64,000 bases of DNA from contig NZ_BMIL01000004.1 in the NCBI RefSeq assembly GCF_014642175.1, positions 124,001 to 188,000 of the forward strand. The letters run 5' to 3'. A model generated the notes under the pieces. That model made no database searches, was not told where the DNA came from, and was given only the letters and a program-made list of their open reading frames with translations. Both the position numbers and the translations under genes were made by a program. The DNA comes from Pedobacter quisquiliarum. Its GTDB lineage: Bacteria > Bacteroidota > Bacteroidia > Sphingobacteriales > Sphingobacteriaceae. Shown piece after piece: positions 48,334 through 57,869 of this stretch; the first letter of the stretch is position 1; every line of letters begins with the position of its first letter.

Positions 48334-48639
48334 ATGAGCCAAAGAATCAGAATTAAATTAAAATCTTACGATTACAACTTGGTAGATAAATCTGCTGAGA
48401 AAATCGTTAAGACTGTTAAGCCTACAGGCGCAGTAGTTAGTGGTCCAATTCCATTGCCTACAGAAAAGAAAATCTTTACTGTTTTACGTTCACCACACGT
48501 GAACAAAAAAGCAAGAGAGCAATTCCAATTGTGTGCTTACAAACGTTTGTTAGATATTTATAGCTCCAACTCGAAAACAGTTGATGCCTTGATGAAACTT
48601 GAATTGCCTAGCGGTGTTGAAGTTGAGATCAAAGTTTAA
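48334..48639 (+). CDS. rpsJ: 30S ribosomal protein S10
   Basis: S10, 101 residues, complete ([45 protein letters not shown]). In most genomes rpsJ begins the S10 operon; here it ends the str transcript and is cut off from rplC by a strong terminator and three other genes. Confidence 0.98.
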   Translation: MSQRIRIKLKSYDYNLVDKSAEKIVKTVKPTGAVVSGPIPLPTEKKIFTVLRSPHVNKKAREQFQLCAYKRLLDIYSSNSKTVDALMKLELPSGVEVEIKV

Positions 48640-48655
48640 TTGATATAAGTACTTC

Positions 48656-48700
48656 AAAAAAGAATAGGTCCCTGCAATTTGCAGGGACCTATTCTTTTTT
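48656..48700. terminator. strong bidirectional terminator after rpsJ
   Basis: A 20-base-pair stem from A-rich 48656-48675 to T-rich 48681-48700 with a 5-base loop; the outer stem is A6 against T6. It ends the str-rpsJ transcript and also faces the minus-strand gene at 48738-49358. Confidence 0.93.
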
Positions 48701-48737
48701 ATAATACAGCTTAGGGGTTGTTGCCGGATAACAAGGG

Positions 48738-49358
48738 TTAGTAGCCCCTGCTCTTGTAGTCGTCTAACTTATTCCGCTCATCCTGCAGCTCTCGTGCAAG
48801 CTTCTTCTCTTTTTCATTTGCCTTAACCTTATAACTCTGGTACTCGGCAGAGATCTCCTCATAAAGGCTACTCCGGTATTTGGCTTCATGCAATAATTTC
48901 GCGGAGCGAAGGATGATGATGACCAGTGCCAGGGCAAGCACAAGGATGATGGTCCACACCATAGTATTATAGGTACCCTTAGAAAAGGATATGCCCATAA
49001 AGGTTATTTCATCCAGTCTTTGATTGCTGCTGTTTAAGGCACTTTCTTTTCCGCTAAGCTGCGCTTTCAGATCTGCAATGCTTTTCTGTTCTTCAGCGAT
49101 TTGCTTTCTCAAGGCCGGTAACTGCCGGCGCTCCGTACGAAGCGTATCGTTTACATTTTTCCAGAAGGTGTTGAGGCGGGCAGGATTGACCACCTTAAAT
49201 CCGTTCAGGTTCTTGCTTTTCGACAGGATGCTTTGATACTGGCCGCGTAGGCTGGGGTCGGTATTCACGCTATCTTTTGCGGTCTGCTGTGCAGCGACAG
49301 GGTTTGTGTTTAATGCAAAAAATAAAACGGCGATAAAGAGGGGTATAAATTTTCTCAT
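48738..49358 (-). CDS. exported coiled-coil protein with one membrane helix
   Basis: Protein of 206 residues with signal peptide about 1-23 (NPVAA-QQ). A helical part predicted as coiled coil (RKQIAEEQKSIADLKAQLSG, about 80-115) is followed by the conserved segment ITFMGISFSKGTYN, a membrane helix (VWTIILVLALALVIIIL, about 133-150) and a charged coiled-coil tail. Homologues in Bacteroidota are often labelled tRNA (guanine-N1)-methyltransferase, but no methyltransferase motif is present, so I treat that label as wrong. It is the first of three genes inserted between rpsJ and rplC, on the opposite strand. Function unknown. Confidence 0.8.
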   Translation of the reverse strand: MRKFIPLFIAVLFFALNTNPVAAQQTAKDSVNTDPSLRGQYQSILSKSKNLNGFKVVNPARLNTFWKNVNDTLRTERRQLPALRKQIAEEQKSIADLKAQLSGKESALNSSNQRLDEITFMGISFSKGTYNTMVWTIILVLALALVIIILRSAKLLHEAKYRSSLYEEISAEYQSYKVKANEKEKKLARELQDERNKLDDYKSRGY

Positions 49359-49420
49359 AGGTCTGGTTCTTCTAATTTAACATTAATATTTTAATTTTAT
49401 TGTGTTTGGGGCATAGATGT

Positions 49421-49428
49421 TATCTTTG
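49421..49428 (+). promoter_or_regulatory. -7 box of the TauE/SafE gene
   Basis: TATCTTTG matches TAnnTTTG and ends 5 bases before the ATG; an ATTG 18 bases upstream (49399-49402) may serve as the -33 element. The transcript would be almost leaderless. Confidence 0.5.
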
Positions 49429-49433
49429 CGCCA

Positions 49434-50264
49434 ATGTCGATTCTCTTATTTACCCTGGTAATACTGCTTGGTGCTTTCATGGCCGGCCTGGTTGGCTCGC
49501 TGACAGGCCTGGGTGGCGGGGTGATCATCATTCCATTGCTAACCCTTGTTCTTGGGGTAGATATACACTATGCAATCGGCGCTTCTATCGTATCCGTTAT
49601 CGCCACCTCTTCAGGTTCGGCGGCAGCCTATGTTAAAGAAGGGATCACCAATATCCGTATCGGTATGTTTCTGGAAATTGCCACCACGATCAGTGCGATT
49701 TTTGGTGCCGTGGTTGCAGTCTACATCAATCCCAATTACATATCGGTCATCTTTGGTGGTATCCTCTTGTTTTCCGCTGCGATGATGTTGCGTAAGAAAG
49801 TAGACCATTCAGATACCGATACATCCGGAAAGCTTGCGAACTACTTCAAGCTGAACGGAAGTTATCCCACCGCAACTGGTGAGCAGCCTTATGCAGTGCA
49901 CAATGTTGCGGGCGGCTTTTTGATGATGGCCGTGGCCGGTGTTGCCTCGGGTTTATTGGGGATTGGTTCGGGTGCATTGAAGGTGCTTGCGATGGATAAC
50001 ATCATGCGTATACCATTTAAGGTGTCGACCACCACCAGTAATTTCATGATGGGGGTAACGGCAGCGGCAAGTGCTGTGGTGTACCTGCACCGGGGGCAGA
50101 TTGACCCGGGGATTGCCATGCCGGTTTGTTTAGGCGTATTGATTGGTGCGAGAGCGGGATCGAAGATCCTGATCAAGTCGAAACCAGAGAAGCTGAAGAT
50201 GCTGTTCGCAGGTGTCGTAACTTTCCTGGCATTACAAATGATTTATAACGGGATAAAAGGATAA
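49434..50264 (+). CDS. TauE/SafE-family sulfite/organosulfonate exporter
   Basis: Inner-membrane permease of 276 residues with about eight helices. The two family repeats each carry a glycine-rich turn: GLVGSLTGLGGGVIIIPLL near the N-terminus and GVASGLLGIGSGALKVLAM in the second half. It may move sulfite, sulfonates or related small anions; the substrate is not deducible. It is in an insertion between rpsJ and rplC and 2 bases upstream of a DUF1634 gene, a pairing seen elsewhere. Confidence 0.9.
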   Translation: MSILLFTLVILLGAFMAGLVGSLTGLGGGVIIIPLLTLVLGVDIHYAIGASIVSVIATSSGSAAAYVKEGITNIRIGMFLEIATTISAIFGAVVAVYINPNYISVIFGGILLFSAAMMLRKKVDHSDTDTSGKLANYFKLNGSYPTATGEQPYAVHNVAGGFLMMAVAGVASGLLGIGSGALKVLAMDNIMRIPFKVSTTTSNFMMGVTAAASAVVYLHRGQIDPGIAMPVCLGVLIGARAGSKILIKSKPEKLKMLFAGVVTFLALQMIYNGIKG

Positions 50265-50266
50265 AG

Positions 50267-50662
50267 GTGGAGTTACAGCAGAAACATAGGGCGAAGGATA
50301 GAGACATGCAGCTCATCATGGGCAACTTGCTCCGGATTGGGGTGCTGTTATCCATGACGGTCGTTTTTGTTGGCGGGGTTATCTATCTGATTGGCTTTGG
50401 TCAGCAAAAAGCGGATTACAGCGAGTTCATTATGGACGATGCGGGCTTCTTTTCCCTGGCCAGCATCTGGGCTGGCATCCTTGATTTAAATGGCAAAGCC
50501 ATTATTCAACTGGGCATTTTACTGCTCATTTTCACACCCATCTCCAGGGTGATTTTAGCGGTAATCAGCTTTTTTATAGAGCGCGATTACCTGTATGTGT
50601 TGATTGGATTGATGATTTTAAGCATCATTTTGTTCAGCTTAAGCAACAAGCTGGCGGGTTAA
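50267..50662 (+). CDS. DUF1634 membrane protein
   Basis: Small membrane protein of 131 residues with three helices (about 19-42, 80-102, 108-127), including LLRIGVLLSMTVVFVGGVIYL and GILLLIFTPISRVILAVISFF, which fit DUF1634. I use the GTG at 50267, which has AAAGG just upstream and lies 2 bases from the TauE stop; an ATG at 50306 is an alternative. Such proteins often accompany TauE/SafE permeases and may be accessory subunits. Confidence 0.82.
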   Translation: MELQQKHRAKDRDMQLIMGNLLRIGVLLSMTVVFVGGVIYLIGFGQQKADYSEFIMDDAGFFSLASIWAGILDLNGKAIIQLGILLLIFTPISRVILAVISFFIERDYLYVLIGLMILSIILFSLSNKLAG

Positions 50663-50756
50663 AGGGGTGTAAGTGCTTCAATCGCAAGTTACTTCAGTTC
50701 TACACGCAACTTCCTGAAAATAATGGTACTTATTTGAAAAATAAATAAGCTAACTG

Positions 50757-50787
50757 TTTGAATATTAATAATACTTTCGTATTTTTG
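50757..50787 (+). promoter_or_regulatory. promoter of the rplC-led ribosomal operon
   Basis: TTTG (50757-50760), a 19-base spacer and TATTTTTG (50780-50787) are a perfect Bacteroidota promoter. The leader to rplC is about 76 bases. It restarts ribosomal transcription after the three inserted genes. Confidence 0.85.
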
Positions 50788-50865
50788 CCCTCCCTTAAAC
50801 GGGGATTGTATCCACCTTGAACGAAGCCCTACTGCTTCGATGGGTGTTAAAATTTAAAAAAGAAA

Positions 50866-51483
50866 ATGTCAGGTATTATTGGAAAAAAAGTAGGAATGAC
50901 CAGCATTTTCGATGCCGAAGGAAGAAACATTCCTTGTACGGTAATCGAAGCTGGGCCTTGTGTAGTAACACAGGTAAAGACCGTGGAGAACGACGGTTAC
51001 GTTTCAGTTCAGTTAGGTTTCGACGAAGCCAAAGCTAAAAACACTACCCAGCCTTTGAAAGGCCACTTTGCAAAAGCAAACACCACCCCAAAACGTAAAT
51101 TAGTAGAATTTGATCCATTTGAAGAGAGCGTAGCTCTTGGAGATACGGTTGATGTTACGATTTTCAACGAGGGTGATTTTGTTGATGTTGTTGGTACTTC
51201 AAAAGGTAAAGGTTTCCAGGGTGTTGTAAAACGTCATGGTTTCGGTGGTGTTGGTGGTCAGACTCACGGTCAGCACAACAGAATGCGTGCACCGGGTTCA
51301 TTGGGTGCTGCGTCTTATCCAGCTCGTGTATTTAAAGGTATGCGTATGGCGGGAAGAATGGGTGGCGACAGAGTAAAGGTTCAGAACTTACAGGTTTTGA
51401 AAGTTTATGCTGATCAAAATCTTGTTGTAGTTAGTGGTTCCGTACCAGGAGCTAAGGGTTCTTACGTAATCTTAGATAAGTAA
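50866..51483 (+). CDS. rplC: 50S ribosomal protein L3
   Basis: L3, 205 residues, complete: [14 protein letters not shown] at the start and the central loop [22 protein letters not shown] contacting the peptidyl-transferase region (shown here as two motifs, HGFGGVGG and [10 protein letters not shown]). It is the first gene after the new promoter. L3 nucleates 50S assembly. Confidence 0.98.
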   Translation: MSGIIGKKVGMTSIFDAEGRNIPCTVIEAGPCVVTQVKTVENDGYVSVQLGFDEAKAKNTTQPLKGHFAKANTTPKRKLVEFDPFEESVALGDTVDVTIFNEGDFVDVVGTSKGKGFQGVVKRHGFGGVGGQTHGQHNRMRAPGSLGAASYPARVFKGMRMAGRMGGDRVKVQNLQVLKVYADQNLVVVSGSVPGAKGSYVILDK

Positions 51484-51487
51484 GCAG

Positions 51488-52117
51488 ATGGAAGTTAAAG
51501 TATTAAACATTTCAGGACAAGAAACAGGTGCCACAGTGCAACTTCCTGAGTCGGTTTTTGGCATATCACCTGTTGATCATGCTATTTATTTAGATGTAAA
51601 GCAATACCTGGCAAATCAGCGCCAAGGCACGCACAAGTCTAAACAACGTAATGAGATTGCAGGTTCTACCCGTAAGCTATACAAACAAAAAGGTACTGGT
51701 GGCGCTCGTGCTGGTAGTATTAAATCACCTTTGTTTAATGGTGGTGGTCGTGTGTTTGGTCCTCAACCACGTGATTACAGTTTTAAATTGAACAAGAAAT
51801 TAAAATCTCTTGCACGTAAGTCAGCATTGTCTTACAAAGCACAAGACAACAATGTTGTTGTATTGGAAGATTTCACTTTCGACACAATCAAAACTAAAAA
51901 CTACATCAACTTGGTTAACGCGTTAAGCTTGACTAACGAGAAAACATTGCTGGTTTTACCTTCACAGAACAACAATATCTATTTATCAAGCAGAAACATT
52001 CAGAAAGTGAAAGTTACTACTGCAGATCAGTTGAACACTTATGATGTGTTAAACTGTGGCAAGCTTTTGTTAACTGCGGATTCTGTTAAAACATTGGAGG
52101 AGGCATTTGCCAAATAA
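51488..52117 (+). CDS. rplD: 50S ribosomal protein L4
   Basis: L4, 209 residues, with the exit-tunnel loop [20 protein letters not shown] intact. It follows rplC by 4 bases. In E. coli L4 represses the S10 operon; no matching leader was identified here. Confidence 0.97.
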   Translation: MEVKVLNISGQETGATVQLPESVFGISPVDHAIYLDVKQYLANQRQGTHKSKQRNEIAGSTRKLYKQKGTGGARAGSIKSPLFNGGGRVFGPQPRDYSFKLNKKLKSLARKSALSYKAQDNNVVVLEDFTFDTIKTKNYINLVNALSLTNEKTLLVLPSQNNNIYLSSRNIQKVKVTTADQLNTYDVLNCGKLLLTADSVKTLEEAFAK

Positions 52118-52118
52118 T

Positions 52119-52409
52119 ATGGAATTTTTAAAGAAACCAATATTAACCGAAAAAGCTTCTGCGTTGACAGAAAAGTCTAACCGCTTTACTTTCAAGGTAG
52201 AACACAAAGCAAACAAATTGCAGATTAAAGCAGCTGTAGAGAAGATGTACGGTGTTAACGTTGTAGCCATTAATACAATGGTTGTTAACGGAAAACTAAA
52301 GTCCAGAAACACTAAAGGTGGTTTAGTTTCGGGTCGTAGCCCAAAATACAAGAAAGCAGTTGTAACGTTGAAAGACGGAGAGACAATTGATTATTACTCG
52401 AATATTTAA
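52119..52409 (+). CDS. rplW: 50S ribosomal protein L23
   Basis: L23, 96 residues, lining the tunnel exit and docking trigger factor and SRP. The true start is the ATG at 52119, one base after the rplD stop, with GGAGGAGG inside the end of rplD about 20 bases upstream. KPILTEKASALTEK and KKAVVTLKDGETIDYY fit the family. Confidence 0.96.
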   Translation: MEFLKKPILTEKASALTEKSNRFTFKVEHKANKLQIKAAVEKMYGVNVVAINTMVVNGKLKSRNTKGGLVSGRSPKYKKAVVTLKDGETIDYYSNI

Positions 52410-52432
52410 TCAGAATTGAATAATTTATAACT

Positions 52433-53257
52433 ATGGGCTTAAGAAAATTTAAACCAGTTACTCCGGGTACCCGCTTTAGAGTAGGTGCAAGCTTTTCGGA
52501 GATTACAGCAACCAAGCCCGAAAAATCATTGGTTGTATCTTCTAAGAAATCGGGAGGACGTAATAACACAGGAAAGATGACGATGCGCTATTTAGGCGGT
52601 GGTCACAAGAAATCTTACCGTTTGATTGACTTCAAACGTGATAAGTTTGATATTCCTGCAACAGTAGCTACTGTTGAATACGATCCAAACCGTACCGCAC
52701 GTATTGCATTATTACATTATGTGGATGGTGAGAAGCGTTACATTATTGCACCTGAGGGATTGCAAGTAGGACAAACAGTAGTTTCGGGAGAAACAGCTAC
52801 TCCAGAGGTAGGGAACACATTGAAGTTGGGCAGTATTCCATTGGGATCTATTGTACACAACGTAGAGATTCACCCAGGCCGTGGAGCACAGTTAGCACGT
52901 AGTGCAGGTGCTTATGCACAATTAGCTGCACGTGATGGTAAATATGCAACTTTGAAAATGCCTTCAGGGGAGACCAGATTAATCTTGGTTACTTGCTTGG
53001 CAACGATTGGCGCAGTTTCCAACTCTGATCATGCAAATGAAGTATTAGGTAAGGCAGGTCGTAAACGTTGGTTAGGTATTCGTCCTAGAACACGTCCGGT
53101 AGCCATGAACCCTGTCGATCACCCAATGGGTGGTGGTGAAGGTCGTTCATCAGGTGGTCAGCCGAGGTCAAGAAATGGTATGTATGCCAAAGGCTTCAAG
53201 ACCCGTACACTTAAAAAATACTCAAATCGTTTCATCATAGAGAAAAGGAAAAAATAA
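52433..53257 (+). CDS. rplB: 50S ribosomal protein L2
   Basis: L2, 274 residues, essential for peptidyl transfer and subunit joining. [20 protein letters not shown] and the C-terminal [14 protein letters not shown] with the catalytically important histidine are intact. Its stop overlaps the start of rpsS by one base. Confidence 0.98.
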   Translation: MGLRKFKPVTPGTRFRVGASFSEITATKPEKSLVVSSKKSGGRNNTGKMTMRYLGGGHKKSYRLIDFKRDKFDIPATVATVEYDPNRTARIALLHYVDGEKRYIIAPEGLQVGQTVVSGETATPEVGNTLKLGSIPLGSIVHNVEIHPGRGAQLARSAGAYAQLAARDGKYATLKMPSGETRLILVTCLATIGAVSNSDHANEVLGKAGRKRWLGIRPRTRPVAMNPVDHPMGGGEGRSSGGQPRSRNGMYAKGFKTRTLKKYSNRFIIEKRKK

Positions 53258-53523
53258 TGGCTCGTTCAATTAAAAAAGGACCTTATATTGACCATAACGT
53301 AGAGCGTAAAGTAGTCTCTATGAATGATTCAGGCAAAAGGTCTGTAATCAAAACTTGGTCACGCAGATCAATGATCTCACCAGATTTCGTGGGTCATACA
53401 TTTGCAGTGCATAACGGTAATAAATTTATACCGGTATACGTAACAGAAAACATGGTTGGTCACAAACTGGGAGAGTTTGCTCCGACCAGAACATTTAGGG
53501 GTCACTCTGAAAAAAGAAAATAA
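53257..53523 (+). CDS. rpsS: 30S ribosomal protein S19
   Basis: S19, 88 residues ([54 protein letters not shown]). It is located in the 30S head with S13. Start and rplB stop overlap by one base. Confidence 0.98.
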   Translation: MARSIKKGPYIDHNVERKVVSMNDSGKRSVIKTWSRRSMISPDFVGHTFAVHNGNKFIPVYVTENMVGHKLGEFAPTRTFRGHSEKRK

Positions 53524-53530
53524 TTAAGAG

Positions 53531-53893
53531 ATGGAAGCAGTAGCGAAATTAAACAATTGTCCAACCTCACCGCGTAAAATGCGTTTGGTTGTAGATCTTA
53601 TCAGAGGCGAGCGTGTAGAGAAAGCATTACATATTTTGAAATTTACCAATAAAGAAGCAGCACAAAAAGTTGAGAAACTTTTGTTATCCGCTATCAAGAA
53701 CTGGGAAACTAAAAATGAAGGTTCTCGTCCTGAAGAAAACCAACTATATGTTAAGACCATCATGGTTGGTGGTGGCCGTCAGCTTAAACGCTTAAGACCG
53801 GCACCTCAAGGCCGCGGTTTCAGAATTCGCAAGCGTTCGAACCACGTAACTTTGGTAGTAGATAGTAAAATCGTTGAAACTCAAACTAATTAA
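53531..53893 (+). CDS. rplV: 50S ribosomal protein L22
   Basis: L22, 120 residues, with the extended tunnel loop and C-terminal [20 protein letters not shown], where macrolide-resistance changes occur in other species; nothing unusual is seen here. It follows rpsS by 7 bases. Confidence 0.97.
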   Translation: MEAVAKLNNCPTSPRKMRLVVDLIRGERVEKALHILKFTNKEAAQKVEKLLLSAIKNWETKNEGSRPEENQLYVKTIMVGGGRQLKRLRPAPQGRGFRIRKRSNHVTLVVDSKIVETQTN

Positions 53894-53898
53894 CAGAA

Positions 53899-54759
53899 AT
53901 GGGACAAAAAGCACATCCAATAGGTAACAGGTTAGGAATCATCAAAGGTTGGGATTCTAACTGGTTCGGTGGCAACAACTATGCTGATAAATTAGTTGAG
54001 GACGAGAAAATAAGAAAATACCTTTCTGCTCGTATCGCTAAAGGCGGCGTGGCGAAAGTTGTTATCGAGCGTACATTAAAGCGCATCACGGTTACCATTC
54101 ACACTGCCCGTCCGGGTATCGTTATTGGTAAAGCAGGACAAGAAGTTGACAAGATTAAAGAAGAGCTGAAACAACTTACTAAAAAGGAGATTCAGATCAA
54201 CATTTTCGAAATCAAACGTCCTGAGCTAGATGCACAATTAGTGGCAGAAGGCGTTGCTAAACAATTAGAGGCAAGGATCTCTTTCCGTAGAGCAATGAAA
54301 TCTACCATCGCATCAACGATGCGTATGGGCGCTGAAGGTATCAAAATCATGACTTCAGGTCGTTTAGGTGGTGCAGAGATGGCACGTAGCGAGCAGTATA
54401 AAGAAGGAAGAATTCCTTTGCATACTTTCCGCGCAGACATCGACTATGCATTGGCTGAAGCGTTAACTACTTATGGTAAAATAGGTGTTAAGGTTTGGAT
54501 CTGCAAAGGCGAGGTTTACGGTAAGCGTGACCTTTCTCCGAACATTGGTGCAACAAGCAATGCTCCTGGTAAAGGTGGCAGACCTGAAGGTGCATTCGGT
54601 GGCGGCAGAGACAGAGACAACAGAGGCGGCGGCGAAAGACGTAACGATAACCGCGGTGGCGCGAATCGTGGCGGCGGCAGAGGCCCTGGTCAAGGTGGTC
54701 CTGGAGCAGGAAGAGATAACAGAGGCGGAAATACTCCTAACAGAGGTCCTCGTAAATAA
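53899..54759 (+). CDS. rpsC: 30S ribosomal protein S3 with Gly/Arg/Asn-rich tail
   Basis: S3, 286 residues, against about 210-240 in many bacteria. The KH domain ([20 protein letters not shown]) and the C-terminal S3 domain up to KRDLSPN are standard. The last roughly 65 residues are low complexity with repeated RGG/DNRGG units and many Asn, Arg and Gly. Such tails occur in Bacteroidota S3. The RGG pattern suggests extra RNA contact. Confidence 0.97.
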   Translation: MGQKAHPIGNRLGIIKGWDSNWFGGNNYADKLVEDEKIRKYLSARIAKGGVAKVVIERTLKRITVTIHTARPGIVIGKAGQEVDKIKEELKQLTKKEIQINIFEIKRPELDAQLVAEGVAKQLEARISFRRAMKSTIASTMRMGAEGIKIMTSGRLGGAEMARSEQYKEGRIPLHTFRADIDYALAEALTTYGKIGVKVWICKGEVYGKRDLSPNIGATSNAPGKGGRPEGAFGGGRDRDNRGGGERRNDNRGGANRGGGRGPGQGGPGAGRDNRGGNTPNRGPRK

Positions 54760-54797
54760 TTAGTTAACAAATCGTTTTACGATAATATTAAGATAAA

Positions 54798-55220
54798 ATG
54801 TTACAGCCAAAAAGAACGAAGTTCAGAAAGATGCAAAAAGGCAGAATGAAAGGTTTAGCGACACGTGGAGCTGAACTATCATTCGGGTCTTTCGGGATCA
54901 AATCTTTAGAGTCGACCTGGATTACCAGTCGTCAGATAGAGGCAGCCCGTATCGCGGTAACTCGTTTCATGAAACGTGAAGGCCAGGTGTGGATTAGAAT
55001 TTTCCCGGACAAACCGGTAACTAAGAAACCAGCTGAAGTACGTATGGGTAAAGGTAAAGGTGCTCCTGAATACTGGGTAGCTGTTGTTAGACCCGGACGT
55101 ATTATTTTTGAAGCAGAAGGTGTACCTTTGGAAGTTGCCAAAGAAGCCATGAGATTAGCCGCTCAAAAATTACCAATCCAGACAAAATTTGTAGTACGTA
55201 GAGATTACGTAGAAGCATAA
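54798..55220 (+). CDS. rplP: 50S ribosomal protein L16
   Basis: L16, 140 residues, near the A site. [19 protein letters not shown] and [21 protein letters not shown] are intact. It is separated from rpsC by 38 bases. Confidence 0.97.
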   Translation: MLQPKRTKFRKMQKGRMKGLATRGAELSFGSFGIKSLESTWITSRQIEAARIAVTRFMKREGQVWIRIFPDKPVTKKPAEVRMGKGKGAPEYWVAVVRPGRIIFEAEGVPLEVAKEAMRLAAQKLPIQTKFVVRRDYVEA

Positions 55221-55227
55221 AAAAGTA

Positions 55228-55275
55228 TTGGGTTGCATGTTGTAAGTAACTTGTTATTATAACCTCTAGACCCAA
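55228..55275 (+). other. weak stem in the rplP-rpmC spacer
   Basis: TTGGGT (55228-55233) can pair with ACCCAA (55270-55275) across a 36-base loop. It fills most of the 73-base gap before rpmC. The long loop makes it less certain than the other spacer hairpins. Confidence 0.35.
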
Positions 55276-55293
55276 CACATTAAAATTAATAAA

Positions 55294-55503
55294 ATGAAGA
55301 ACTCAGAAATCACAGGGCTTTCACAGGAAGAACTAGTAGCCAGGATTGCAGAAGAAAAAGAAAACTTAGTTAAGTTAAAGTTTGCGCATACTATTTCGGC
55401 TATCGAAAATCCTTCCCGCATCACAAAGGTAAGAAGGAATATTGCCCAATTAAATACTGAACTGACTAAGCGTAAGGCTGTGTCTGCTAGTGAAACTAAA
55501 TAA
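55294..55503 (+). CDS. rpmC: 50S ribosomal protein L29
   Basis: L29, 69 residues, two helices ([34 protein letters not shown]). It lies at the tunnel exit beside L23. The gap to rplP is 73 bases and may hold a stem. Confidence 0.96.
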   Translation: MKNSEITGLSQEELVARIAEEKENLVKLKFAHTISAIENPSRITKVRRNIAQLNTELTKRKAVSASETK

Positions 55504-55516
55504 CTTTAGAGTCGAA

Positions 55517-55771
55517 ATGGAAAGACAATTAAGAAAAACAAGAACCGGGTTAGTGGTAAGCAACAAGATGGATAAATCTGTTGTGGTAGCAGTAGAGCGT
55601 AAAGTGAAACACCCGATCTATGGTAAGTTCGTAAAGAAAACTACCAAATTTATGGCTCATGACGAGAAAAACGATTGCGGTATTGGAGATACAGTACTGA
55701 TCATGGAGACTCGTCCGCTGAGTAAGAACAAGAACTGGAGATTAGTGGAAATTTTAGAAAGGGCTAAATAA
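55517..55771 (+). CDS. rpsQ: 30S ribosomal protein S17
   Basis: S17, 84 residues. I start it at ATG 55517 ([21 protein letters not shown]); the open frame reaches back into rpmC but has no sensible start there. The oligonucleotide-binding fold motif [19 protein letters not shown] is typical. Confidence 0.97.
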   Translation: MERQLRKTRTGLVVSNKMDKSVVVAVERKVKHPIYGKFVKKTTKFMAHDEKNDCGIGDTVLIMETRPLSKNKNWRLVEILERAK

Positions 55772-55772
55772 C

Positions 55773-56141
55773 ATGGTACAACAGGAATCAAGATTAAACG
55801 TAGCCGATAATAGCGGCGCAAAAGAAGTATTGGTTATCCGTGTACTTGGTGGTACTGGAAAGCGATATGCTTCTATTGGTGACAAGATCGTTGTTACCGT
55901 GAAAAGCGCGTTACCTTCTGGAAACATTAAGAAAGGAACAGTTTCTAAAGCAGTTGTTGTAAGAACAAAGAAAGAGATTAGACGTAAAGATGGTTCTTAC
56001 ATCCGTTTCGACGACAATGCAGCAGTATTATTGAATGCACAAGATGAGCCGCGCGGTACTCGTATTTTCGGCCCGGTAGCAAGAGAACTGCGTGAAAAAC
56101 AATTCATGAAAATTGTATCATTAGCACCGGAGGTATTATAA
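55773..56141 (+). CDS. rplN: 50S ribosomal protein L14
   Basis: L14, 122 residues, complete ([40 protein letters not shown]). It forms a subunit bridge with 16S rRNA. One base separates it from rpsQ and from rplX. Confidence 0.98.
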   Translation: MVQQESRLNVADNSGAKEVLVIRVLGGTGKRYASIGDKIVVTVKSALPSGNIKKGTVSKAVVVRTKKEIRRKDGSYIRFDDNAAVLLNAQDEPRGTRIFGPVARELREKQFMKIVSLAPEVL

Positions 56142-56142
56142 T

Positions 56143-56481
56143 ATGAAAAATAAAGTAACGACACCAAAAATAAAGATCCGTAAAGGAGATTTAGTAAAGG
56201 TTATAGCCGGCGATTCAAAAGGCCAGCAAGGTAACGTACTAGCGGTACAAACTGATAAAAACAGAGTATTGGTAGAAGGCATTAACCTTGTTTCAAAACA
56301 TACAAAACCAAATGCTGCTACTCCAAATGGTGGTATCATTAAAAAAGAAGCTGCTCTTCACATTTCTAACGTGATGTTAGTTGATCCAAAATCTGGTGAA
56401 ACTACCCGCGTTGGCAGAAAGCTAAACGCTGATGGGAAATTAGTTAGGGTTGCTAAAAAATCAGGAGAGGAGATCAAATAA
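56143..56481 (+). CDS. rplX: 50S ribosomal protein L24
   Basis: L24, 112 residues, with the KOW motif [20 protein letters not shown]. It initiates 50S assembly. The stop overlaps the start of rplE by one base. Confidence 0.97.
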   Translation: MKNKVTTPKIKIRKGDLVKVIAGDSKGQQGNVLAVQTDKNRVLVEGINLVSKHTKPNAATPNGGIIKKEAALHISNVMLVDPKSGETTRVGRKLNADGKLVRVAKKSGEEIK

Positions 56482-57050
56482 TGGCTTACGTACCAAGATT
56501 AAAAAGTAAATATAAAGAGGAGATTGTAAATAACCTTAAAGATAAGTTTAATTACAAGAGCGTAATGCAGGTTCCTAAATTAGAGAAAATCGCTATCAAC
56601 CAGGGTGTTGGCCGTTTTTCTGTAACTGACAAGAAGATTATGGACAGTTCTATTTTAGAGATGTCAACCATTTCTGGTCAGCAGGCTGTAGGTGCGAAAT
56701 CTAAAAAAGATATCTCAAACTTTAAATTACGTAAAGGTATGCCGGTAGGTGTACGTGTAACTTTACGTGATAACAACATGTATGAGTTTTTAGATCGTTT
56801 AATTTCCGTAGCTTTGCCGCGTATCCGTGACTTTAAAGGTATCAATGACAAAGGTTTTGATGGTAAAGGCAATTACACTTTAGGTGTAACTGAGCAAATC
56901 ATCTTCCCGGAGATCAATATCGATAAGATCAGCAAGATTTTAGGTATGGATATTACATTTGTAACAACCGCTACCAACGATGTTGAAGCATTGGAACTTT
57001 TAAAACAATTTGGATTACCATTTAAAAATCAAACCCCAACAAATCAGTAA
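56481..57050 (+). CDS. rplE: 50S ribosomal protein L5
   Basis: L5, 189 residues, 5S rRNA-binding protein ([39 protein letters not shown]). It overlaps both neighbours by one base (rplX and rpsN). Confidence 0.98.
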   Translation: MAYVPRLKSKYKEEIVNNLKDKFNYKSVMQVPKLEKIAINQGVGRFSVTDKKIMDSSILEMSTISGQQAVGAKSKKDISNFKLRKGMPVGVRVTLRDNNMYEFLDRLISVALPRIRDFKGINDKGFDGKGNYTLGVTEQIIFPEINIDKISKILGMDITFVTTATNDVEALELLKQFGLPFKNQTPTNQ

Positions 57051-57319
57051 TGGCAAGAGAAGGTGTAAAAGCACGCGAAGTTAAGCGCCAAAGATTGGTG
57101 GCTAAGTACGCAGATAAACGTGCAGAATTAAAAGCTGCAGGTGACTTCGAAGGACTTGATAAGTTACCTAAAAATTCATCTCCTGTTCGTTTACACAACC
57201 GTTGTAAATTAACCGGCCGCCCACGTGGTTACATGCGTACCTTTGGAATTTCCAGGGTTACGTTCCGCGAAATGGCTTTAGCTGGTAAGATTCCGGGAGT
57301 AAGAAAAGCGAGCTGGTAA
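57050..57319 (+). CDS. rpsN: 30S ribosomal protein S14, zinc-free form
   Basis: S14, 89 residues. The long form without CxxC pairs: the C-terminal part reads [20 protein letters not shown] and GVRKASW, with a single cysteine. It does not need zinc. It overlaps rplE by one base and is followed by a hairpin-rich 133-base spacer. Confidence 0.97.
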   Translation: MAREGVKAREVKRQRLVAKYADKRAELKAAGDFEGLDKLPKNSSPVRLHNRCKLTGRPRGYMRTFGISRVTFREMALAGKIPGVRKASW

Positions 57320-57331
57320 GAATATCCAGTG

Positions 57332-57423
57332 ATACATTAGAAGATCTGCCAGGCGCAGGACTTCTAATGTATTTGCGTTAAAAAGAATATTAACCGATGG
57401 AAGGTCGTCCCGAATGGATCGGG
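57332..57423 (+). other. two hairpins in the rpsN-rpsH spacer
   Basis: A perfect 12-base-pair stem (57332-57343 with 57361-57372) encloses a second short stem CTGC/GCAG (57346-57349 with 57355-57358) and a 5-base loop. A further stem, CCCGA/TCGGG (57409-57413 with 57419-57423), follows. No T run is present. The structure occupies most of the gap before rpsH. Confidence 0.75.
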
Positions 57424-57452
57424 AAGGAAACCGCTGTCACAATCATATCAAA

Positions 57453-57851
57453 ATGAATACAGATCCAATAGCAGATTATCTTACAAGAGTAAGAAATGCC
57501 ATCAAGGCAAATCACAGAATTGTTGAGATTCCTGCATCGAACCTTAAAAAGGAAATGACAAAAGTACTTTTTGACAAAGGTTACATTGCCAACTACAAAT
57601 TCGAGGACACTACTGCACAAGGCACCATCAAAATTGCTTTGAAGTACAACCCGATTACTAAAGTTCCTGCAATCCGCACTTTGATGCGTATTAGCAAACC
57701 AGGTTTAAGGCAATATGCTGGCGTAGGAAATATGCCAAGAGTATTAAACGGTTTAGGTATCGCAATCTTGTCTACTTCAAAAGGAGTTATGACAGATAAA
57801 GAAGCAGCTAAACTTAACATTGGTGGCGAAGTTTTGTGTCACGTTTATTAA
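57453..57851 (+). CDS. rpsH: 30S ribosomal protein S8
   Basis: S8, 132 residues (MNTDPIADYLTRVRNAIKAN, RISKPGLRQYAG, GIAILSTSKGVMTD). The start is ATG 57453; an upstream in-frame ATG at 57414 would add 13 unlikely residues and overlaps the hairpin. In E. coli S8 represses the spc operon, which makes the structured spacer just upstream interesting. Confidence 0.97.
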   Translation: MNTDPIADYLTRVRNAIKANHRIVEIPASNLKKEMTKVLFDKGYIANYKFEDTTAQGTIKIALKYNPITKVPAIRTLMRISKPGLRQYAGVGNMPRVLNGLGIAILSTSKGVMTDKEAAKLNIGGEVLCHVY

Positions 57852-57869
57852 TTAAAGGAGGATAACAAA

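Noticed and set aside
48738..49358. annotation as tRNA (guanine-N1)-methyltransferase
   Set aside because: The product has a signal peptide, coiled coils and one membrane helix, but no SAM-binding or trefoil-knot motif.
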